Of a stretch of DNA of 10,768 nucleotides, positions 5,852 through 10,768 are shown one piece after another (position 1 is the first letter of the stretch; every line of letters starts with the position of its first letter). Both the position numbers and the translations under genes were made by a program. This DNA is from an uncultured Bacilli bacterium (GTDB taxonomy: Bacteria > Bacillota_I > Bacilli_A > RF39 > UBA660), in NCBI GenBank assembly GCA_934130105.1, contig CAKOXL010000034.1:1-10768 (forward strand), given 5' to 3'. The notes under the pieces are model-generated. The model saw only the letters and a list, made by a program, of their open reading frames with translations, was not told the DNA's origin and did no database searches.

Positions 5852-8533
5852 TTATAGTTGTTTCCTTACATCGTCTAATACTTCATCAAGTTTGGTAATA
5901 TCTTTACCGCCACCTTGAGCAAATGTTTTACTTCCACCACCATTGCCACCTAATTTACTAGCTACTTGTTTTACAATATCACCAGCTGATAAAGTTTCTA
6001 TGTTGCTTCTTGCAATAATATTTACTTGATTAGCTTTGATATTAGCAATTAAAATGAATCCTTTTTCTATTTTTAATAATAGATTATCAACTATATCTTT
6101 TAAGATGTTTGTATCCTTGTTTTCAACTTTAGTAATTAACACTTTGATATTATTAATTTCTAAAACATTATCTAAATATACTGATAAATCCTGTAATGCT
6201 TGCTTTGCTTTTTCATCTTTATATTTCTTTTCTAAATTTTTAACTTCATTTTGAACATATTCTAATTCATTTTTTTCAAAAATGATATCTTTATAACTTT
6301 TTGGTTCATCATTATTAATGTTACACTCAAATTCTAAATCGATATTTTCTTGTTTAGCATTGATTATGATATTACGTGCTTTCATTAAAAGTTTAATTTT
6401 TTCATCATTATATGGTTTAATGGTTTCAAGTAAGGTATCTTCTACTGCTTCATTGGTACAAGCTTCAATACGATAGATGTTACTTCCTTTTGATTCTACT
6501 GAGAAAATAGCGAACTTTTTGATTTCATTAGTATTTTTAATATGAGTTCCACCGCATAATTCTTTGGATTCTCCTATTGTTACAACACGAACATTACTAC
6601 CGTATTTTTCACTAAATAGAGCCATTGCTCCAGTTTCTTTAGCTTTATTAACATCCATTACTTCAGTTTTAGTATCAATTGCTTGTTTTACGTAATCGTT
6701 AATGAAATTTTCTACTTCTATTATTTTATCTTCTAGTAGTTTACCTGTATAAGTAAAATCAAATCTTAGTGAAAATTCATCTACATAACTACCAGCTTGA
6801 TGAATTTTATCTGAAATAATAGAACGAAGAGCATATTGAAGTAAGTGAACTGATGAGTGGTTTACCTCAATTTTTTTACGTCTTGCTTCATCTATACTAG
6901 TTTTTACTATGTCACCTATACTTGCTGTTCCATCTAATATTTTTACTTTGTGTAGATGTTGACCATTCGGAGCTTTTCTAACATCTAAAACACGCGCTTT
7001 AAATTTATCTGATGTAATCATTCCGGTATCACTAACTTGACCACCAGATTCTGCATAAAAGCAAGTTTTATCTAAAATTAAATATCCTTCTTTTTTGATA
7101 GTATCAACAAATTTTTCACCATCAAATAAACCAATTACTTTGCCTTTTTCAGTATATGAATGGTAAATAAACTCAGATTTTTCTTTAAAGTTTAATAATT
7201 CTTCATTTTGAATATTCATATTTGCTTCTTGTTTACGACTTTTTTTAGCTAGAGTTTTTTGTTCTTGCATGTATTTATCAAACTCTTCTTTTGAAGTAGT
7301 AAAGCCTTTTTCTTCTAAATATTCTAATGTTAATTCATATGGGAAACCATAGGTATCGTATAATTTAAATACTTCTTTAGCTGGTATTTTATTTTCTTTA
7401 GCATTGTCCATTAATTCTAGTAATCTTCTTTCACCACTTGCTAAAGTTTTATGGAATAATTGTTCTTCTTCATAAACTAAAGTTTGAACATATCCCCTAT
7501 TATTAATTAAATCTGGATAACTTTCACCCATGATGTTACAAACTGTATCTACTAATTTATACATAAATGGTTCAGTAAGTCCAAGCTTTTTGCCCATGCG
7601 AACACTTCTTCTTAATAGTCTTCTTAAAACATAACCTCTACCAACATTTTCAAATATAGCACCATCTGATAATGCAACAGTGATAGCTCTTATATGGTCT
7701 GCTATAATTTTAAAACTAGCATCACCATTATATAAAACGCCACTTAAATCTTCTATGGCATGAATAATTGGTACAAATAAATCAGTATCAAAATTAGAAT
7801 CTACATCTTGGAAAATACATGCCCATCTTTCAAGGCCAGCACCAGTATCGATATTTTTACTAGGAAGTTCTTGATAATCTTTTCTGTCAACGTTTTCTTT
7901 AGAATTAAACTGACTAAATACATTATTCCAGATTTCTACATATCTTGCTTGGTCTTCATCTTTTTTAAATAATTCAAATGCATTATGGTCTGGATCATAT
8001 TTTTCTCCACGGTCATAAAAGATTTCAGAGTCTGGTCCACATGGTCCTTCTCCTATTTCCCAAAAGTTTCCTTCTAACTTTATGATGTGATCTTCCATCA
8101 TACCTACTTCTACCCAACGATTATAGGCATCTAAATCGTCAGTATAGATAGTTACATATAGTTTTTCTTTTGGAATATCAAACCATTCTGGGCTTGTTAA
8201 TAGCTCATAGCTAAAACCAATTGCTTCATTTTTGAAATAATCTCCAATAGAAAAGTTACCCATCATTTCAAAGAAGGTTTGATGACGTGTTGTAACACCT
8301 ACATTTTCAATATCATTGGTACGAATGCATTTTTGAATGCTTACAATTCTTCTTGATTCTGGTACTTTACTACCATCAAAATATTTTTTTAATGGCGTAA
8401 CTCCAGCATTAATCCAAAGTAGAGAATCATCATCAATTGGTATTAATGGTGCGCTTTCCATTTTTTTATGGCCATGCTTACTAAAATAGTCATACCACAT
8501 ATTTCTTATTTCTGTACTAGTCATGTATCTCAT
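5852..8533 (-). CDS. alaS: Alanine--tRNA ligase (AlaRS)
   Basis: The 893-residue enzyme is of full AlaRS length and charges tRNA-Ala. The class II catalytic core fills about 1-240, with the motif 2 region (QKCIRTNDIENVG then TRHQTFFEMMGNFSIGDYF, 67-100) and motif 3 in DTGAGLERW at 229-237. The tRNA-recognition segment follows, with RGYVLRRLLRR at 299-309. The editing domain has the zinc ligands His559 and His563 (HSSVH) and Cys660 and His664 (CGGTH). The C-terminal DHHA1-type domain ends with the glycine-rich GGNGGGSKTFAQGGG at 862-876. The start at 8533 is chosen because GAGGT (8541-8545) is correctly spaced to it; the next Met, three codons later, is too far away. The gene overlaps the upstream kinase gene by 17 bp. 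Expression is expected to follow tRNA-Ala charging through the T-box at 9579-9756. Confidence 0.98.
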   Translation of the reverse strand: MRYMTSTEIRNMWYDYFSKHGHKKMESAPLIPIDDDSLLWINAGVTPLKKYFDGSKVPESRRIVSIQKCIRTNDIENVGVTTRHQTFFEMMGNFSIGDYFKNEAIGFSYELLTSPEWFDIPKEKLYVTIYTDDLDAYNRWVEVGMMEDHIIKLEGNFWEIGEGPCGPDSEIFYDRGEKYDPDHNAFELFKKDEDQARYVEIWNNVFSQFNSKENVDRKDYQELPSKNIDTGAGLERWACIFQDVDSNFDTDLFVPIIHAIEDLSGVLYNGDASFKIIADHIRAITVALSDGAIFENVGRGYVLRRLLRRSVRMGKKLGLTEPFMYKLVDTVCNIMGESYPDLINNRGYVQTLVYEEEQLFHKTLASGERRLLELMDNAKENKIPAKEVFKLYDTYGFPYELTLEYLEEKGFTTSKEEFDKYMQEQKTLAKKSRKQEANMNIQNEELLNFKEKSEFIYHSYTEKGKVIGLFDGEKFVDTIKKEGYLILDKTCFYAESGGQVSDTGMITSDKFKARVLDVRKAPNGQHLHKVKILDGTASIGDIVKTSIDEARRKKIEVNHSSVHLLQYALRSIISDKIHQAGSYVDEFSLRFDFTYTGKLLEDKIIEVENFINDYVKQAIDTKTEVMDVNKAKETGAMALFSEKYGSNVRVVTIGESKELCGGTHIKNTNEIKKFAIFSVESKGSNIYRIEACTNEAVEDTLLETIKPYNDEKIKLLMKARNIIINAKQENIDLEFECNINNDEPKSYKDIIFEKNELEYVQNEVKNLEKKYKDEKAKQALQDLSVYLDNVLEINNIKVLITKVENKDTNILKDIVDNLLLKIEKGFILIANIKANQVNIIARSNIETLSAGDIVKQVASKLGGNGGGSKTFAQGGGKDITKLDEVLDDVRKQL

Positions 8534-9080
8534 TTTTATTTACCTCACTATCTACTATCTTTATTATATCACTTGTTAACCCTGTTAGGGAAGAATTAAC
8601 TATCTCATAATCAAAATTTTCATAATTATCTAGTGCTAACTCTGTAATATGATTTTGTTCACTTGGATTTAGAGAACTTATATAATCTGTTCTTGTAACG
8701 TTAATACTAACTACATCTTTAAACCTACTTTTTAATATTTCAATTTCTTGTGGTAATCTAATATCATTTACAATAAAAACATCAAAAAAATTTGATAATA
8801 CCTTAATATCATCGGTTAGATGGTCAATATGAAAATTAGGCATATTCATTTTTTCTCTAATAATATCAGTACCTATTTCCTGAAGTAATTTTCTAGGCTT
8901 TGTATCATCATTTCCATCCCAACCAAAATAATCTTTCAAATATGCTTTTAAGGTTCTCATAATTTGAATTTCACAAACTTTAAAATTTCTTTTTTCATAT
9001 TCTTCTTTTAAAATTTGACTGATGGTACCTTTTCCTGTTCTTGCTTTACCACTAATTAAATAGATTTTCTTATTGTCCAT
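8517..9080 (-). CDS. P-loop (deoxy)nucleoside monophosphate kinase-like protein
   Basis: This 187-residue protein starts with a strand and Walker A loop, SGKARTGKGT at 10-19 (Lys17, Thr19). GWDG at 53-56 and RKLLQEIGTDIIRE at 63-76 follow, then the strand FIVNDIRLPQEIE at 102-114. Near the end is an E-x-ALDN pattern (147-152) with DYEIVNS. This order is typical of deoxynucleoside monophosphate kinases of the phage T4 gene 1 type and of related adenylate-kinase-like proteins. Dephospho-CoA kinase-like activity is an alternative. The phosphate acceptor cannot be read. The start at 9080 has an AAAGGA site and overlaps the end of the acetyltransferase gene by 11 bp. The 3' end overlaps alaS by 17 bp, so all three are co-translated from one message. 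No phage genes surround it, and its base composition matches its neighbours. Confidence 0.8.
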   Translation of the reverse strand: MDNKKIYLISGKARTGKGTISQILKEEYEKRNFKVCEIQIMRTLKAYLKDYFGWDGNDDTKPRKLLQEIGTDIIREKMNMPNFHIDHLTDDIKVLSNFFDVFIVNDIRLPQEIEILKSRFKDVVSINVTRTDYISSLNPSEQNHITELALDNYENFDYEIVNSSLTGLTSDIIKIVDSEVNKNEIHD

Positions 9081-9558
9081 ACTTTTTCCTTTCTAATACC
9101 ATTGGTACTATGAGATTTTTTTCTATTTGACCATTCTGGCAAAAACCATATCTTTGATATAGTGAAACAGCTTTTATATTAGCATTTAATCTGATTACTT
9201 GATATTCCTTACAATCATTTAATACCTTTTCAAGTAGTGTACTTCCTACTTTCTGATTACGATATTCTTTTTTTACAAATAACGAATCTAGGTAATCATC
9301 ATTTCTTAAAGCTGCACCTATTATTTCATCATTTAAATATGCTACATAAATCTCGCCATCACAAGATAAATAATAACCTATTGCTTGCCTTAAAGCAAGT
9401 TCTTTAAATTTATCTTTTTTCTCTTGTTCTAAATTATCAAATTCTTTTAAATTGGTTTGAATAAAAAGATCAAGATTTTCTTCTGATAAAAAATTTATTA
9501 CTGTTAAGATTCTTTCATCAGCAGGAGCTAATTTTTCAATTACTAAATTTTCTAACAT
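9070..9558 (-). CDS. GNAT-family N-acetyltransferase
   Basis: This 162-residue protein has the GNAT acetyl-CoA-binding core. Strand beta-4 LDSLFVKKEYR at 90-100 leads into the pyrophosphate loop NQKVGSTLL at 101-109 (Gln102, Gly105), where Thr replaces the usual final Gly/Ala. The later motif NIKAVSLYQRYGF at 127-139 carries the conserved Tyr137 and is diagnostic. The N-terminal 60 residues form an acidic helical extension. The acceptor could be a protein N-terminus, an amino acid, a small amine or a drug, and sequence alone does not decide. The start at 9558 has AAGGTGATT (9561-9568), which lies in the T-box leader. It is the first gene of the T-box-controlled unit and overlaps the kinase gene by 11 bp. 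A link to alanine or tRNA-Ala metabolism is possible from position but unproven. Confidence 0.88.
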   Translation of the reverse strand: MLENLVIEKLAPADERILTVINFLSEENLDLFIQTNLKEFDNLEQEKKDKFKELALRQAIGYYLSCDGEIYVAYLNDEIIGAALRNDDYLDSLFVKKEYRNQKVGSTLLEKVLNDCKEYQVIRLNANIKAVSLYQRYGFCQNGQIEKNLIVPMVLERKKYGQ

Positions 9559-9578
9559 TTAATCACCTTTTTTCATAG

Positions 9579-9756
9579 AAAAAGACCTAAGTTAGGAGCG
9601 AATATTCGCGGTACCATCCTAAATAGATCTTAATTTTGATAACGGCCAAGCCGGACTAGTTTGCTAGTCACTAAAAAGTAGCTTTCATATTCCTTTGTTA
9701 CCTATTTTCATCAACCATAGGCTTTCTACAAACAAGTAAATATTACTTATCTTTTT
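9579..9756 (-). ncRNA. T-box leader, alanine-specific (tRNA-Ala sensor)
   Basis: On the minus strand the element reads in canonical order. The Stem I base is AAAAAG/CTTTTT (9751-9756 with 9673-9678). The loop-E strand AGTA (9744-9747) faces GAAA, and the specifier GCU (9680-9682) is followed by A. Above it are helices ATATT/AATAT, TTGTT/AACAA and CCTAT/ATAGG. Next come GACTAG-CAAA-CTAGTC and CGGC-TTG-GCCG, with GGCCGTTATC resembling the conserved Stem II A/B segment. The T-box bulge TGGTACC (9610-9616) lies between the TTAGGA/TCCTAA and GCGA/TCGC helices of the antiterminator. UGGU should pair with the ACCA end of a tRNA with discriminator A, as in tRNA-Ala, and GCU is an alanine codon, so both contacts agree with the downstream alaS. 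The terminator part is weak: only CCTA-ACT-TAGG or a longer AAGATCTA/TAGGTCTT helix precedes the U-tract at 9579-9583. Confidence 0.93.
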
Positions 9757-9764
9757 TAAAGTTT

Positions 9765-10768
9765 TTAATTATCGGTAATACGTTCCATTATAGCAAATTT
9801 CTTATTGAAATATTGAAAAATTGTTTTAAGAACTGAAATTACTGGTGTTGCAAGAATCATTCCTATTATACCAAAGAAATGGCCAAATATCAACAATCCT
9901 AACATAATTGTTACTGGATGTAACTTCATTGTTTTTCCCATTACAACTGGTTGTAGAAAATAGCTTTCTAAAGTTTGTGCTAAAACAATGGCAATAAGTA
10001 CAAATAAGCCGGTCATCGGACTAATAGATAATCCTACTATTACGGCTGGTGCTCCACCTATATATGGTCCAACATATGGAATAACATTAGTAACTGCACA
10101 AAATAGGCCAAATACCATAGGAGCTTCTAATCCAGCTATCCATAAGGCAATGGATTGGAAAACGAATAAAATAAACATAATTAATAAGGTTCCATGAACA
10201 TAACTTTTTAAATTATTGTTTAATTTATCAAGTAGGCTAACTACATCATCTTGATATTTATTAGGAATTAGACTATATAAATGTTTTTTTACATTATCAA
10301 AATCAAATAACATATATAGGCCTACTAATAATCCTATTAGTAAATTAACACCGCCTGAAATAATATTTGATATGGCATTCATTATAGTTGTTGGCAAATC
10401 AACAGTTAATGACTTGCTTAAATTGTTGATACTATCATAAATACCAATTTTGATATCAGTAAAGTTAAAATCGCCTAGATTATTTAGATTTTCAAAGAAA
10501 TTGTCAATATTATTTTTTAGGTAATTAATAAATGTTGGAACTGACTGTGCTAAATCATTTAATTGATTACTAATAGATGGTATCATTAATCTTATTAGTA
10601 AATATATTAACGATAAAAATATTACATAGACAAATATGGCACCTAATATTCTACTTACACCTTTTTTATGTAAATACGTAACAAACGGATCAAATAACCA
10701 TGCTATTACTATTCCTATAAAAAGCGGTGAGATTATGGTTAATATTTTTCCAATTAAAGGAAGTATTT
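9765..10768 (-). CDS. AI-2E/PerM-family transporter-like membrane protein (partial, N-terminus off right edge)
   Basis: The frame is open through the right edge, so the Met at 10584-10586 is internal and 333 residues are visible. The first visible part (ILPLIGKILTIISPLFIGIV, then AWLFDPFVTYLHKKGVSR) matches the N-terminal helices of the AI-2E/PerM family. A large soluble, helical segment follows. The C-terminal membrane block comes next, with the signature PYVGPYIGGAPAVIVGL and GKTMKLHPVTIMLGLL and the last helix GHFFGIIGMILATPV. The family forms multimeric membrane proteins with about seven or eight helices. Members are linked to autoinducer-2 or ion export, but the substrate of most members is unknown. 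The last codons contain the promoter of the T-box operon. No terminator is seen between this gene and the T-box, so some transcripts may continue into the leader. Confidence 0.93.
   Translation of the reverse strand, partial: ILPLIGKILTIISPLFIGIVIAWLFDPFVTYLHKKGVSRILGAIFVYVIFLSLIYLLIRLMIPSISNQLNDLAQSVPTFINYLKNNIDNFFENLNNLGDFNFTDIKIGIYDSINNLSKSLTVDLPTTIMNAISNIISGGVNLLIGLLVGLYMLFDFDNVKKHLYSLIPNKYQDDVVSLLDKLNNNLKSYVHGTLLIMFILFVFQSIALWIAGLEAPMVFGLFCAVTNVIPYVGPYIGGAPAVIVGLSISPMTGLFVLIAIVLAQTLESYFLQPVVMGKTMKLHPVTIMLGLLIFGHFFGIIGMILATPVISVLKTIFQYFNKKFAIMERITDN
9787..9795 (-). promoter_or_regulatory. Extended -10 promoter of the T-box/alaS operon
   Basis: The minus strand reads TGCTATAATGG, a perfect extended -10 (TGC plus TATAAT). 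Transcription would begin near 9780, about 25 nt before Stem I of the T-box. No good -35 is visible, as is common for extended -10 promoters. It lies within the last codons of the AI-2E-family gene. Confidence 0.65.

Noticed and set aside
6036..6254. Open frame of 72 residues on the plus strand
   Set aside because: It is fully antisense to the conserved C-terminal part of alaS.
8517..9080. Phage remnant suggested by the T4-type dNMP kinase-like protein
   Set aside because: No phage gene is nearby, the base composition matches the neighbours, and the gene is embedded by overlaps in a housekeeping operon.
9988..10197. Open frame of 69 residues on the plus strand
   Set aside because: It is antisense to the conserved membrane block of the AI-2E-family protein.
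10584..10586. ATG as the true start of the AI-2E-family gene
   Set aside because: The same frame stays open to the right edge and encodes the family's typical N-terminal helices, so the gene is cut by the window edge and this Met is internal.

Overview
The window looks like chromosome from a very AT-rich, low-GC Gram-positive bacterium (Bacillota). The small gut Bacilli/Mollicutes-like lineages are a reasonable guess, but nothing here proves a genus. The evidence is strongly A/T-biased codon use, Bacillota-type Shine-Dalgarno sites (GGAGGAG, AGGTGATT), U-tract terminators and a T-box leader. Tryptophan is encoded by TGG. Every visible stop is TAA or TAG. No phage, insertion sequence, CRISPR array or tRNA gene was found, and most genes are housekeeping.

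Left part (1-2342): the N-terminal half of a secreted or surface protein with a TasA/SipW-type signal segment runs off the left edge on the minus strand. A 235-bp divergent promoter region follows. Two plus-strand genes come next: a YtaF/MntP-family membrane protein and an alpha/beta hydrolase. They converge, with a 10-bp gap, on a minus-strand gene for a 102-residue membrane protein.

Middle part (2387-4843): a minus-strand operon runs queH (epoxyqueuosine reductase), an unrecognised 133-residue protein, then a glyoxalase II-like metallo-beta-lactamase-fold hydrolase. It ends at a strong intrinsic terminator that overlaps the end of the hydrolase gene. Upstream of it lies yebC, a translation factor/regulator family gene, with its own strong terminator.

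Right part (4918-9815): one tight minus-strand operon runs GNAT acetyltransferase, P-loop (deoxy)nucleotide kinase-like protein, alaS, then holA (DNA polymerase III delta). The genes overlap or are separated by 1 bp. The operon is preceded by a T-box leader with a GCU (alanine) specifier and a UGGU acceptor-binding bulge matching a discriminator A, so it should respond to uncharged tRNA-Ala. Its probable promoter, an extended -10 TGCTATAAT, lies inside the end of the next gene, an AI-2E/PerM-family membrane protein that runs off the right edge.

No clearly new multi-gene system is visible. The items most worth a second look are the T-box expression platform, which lacks an obvious strong terminator and may hide the ribosome binding site, and the unusual cargo that the alanine T-box controls.
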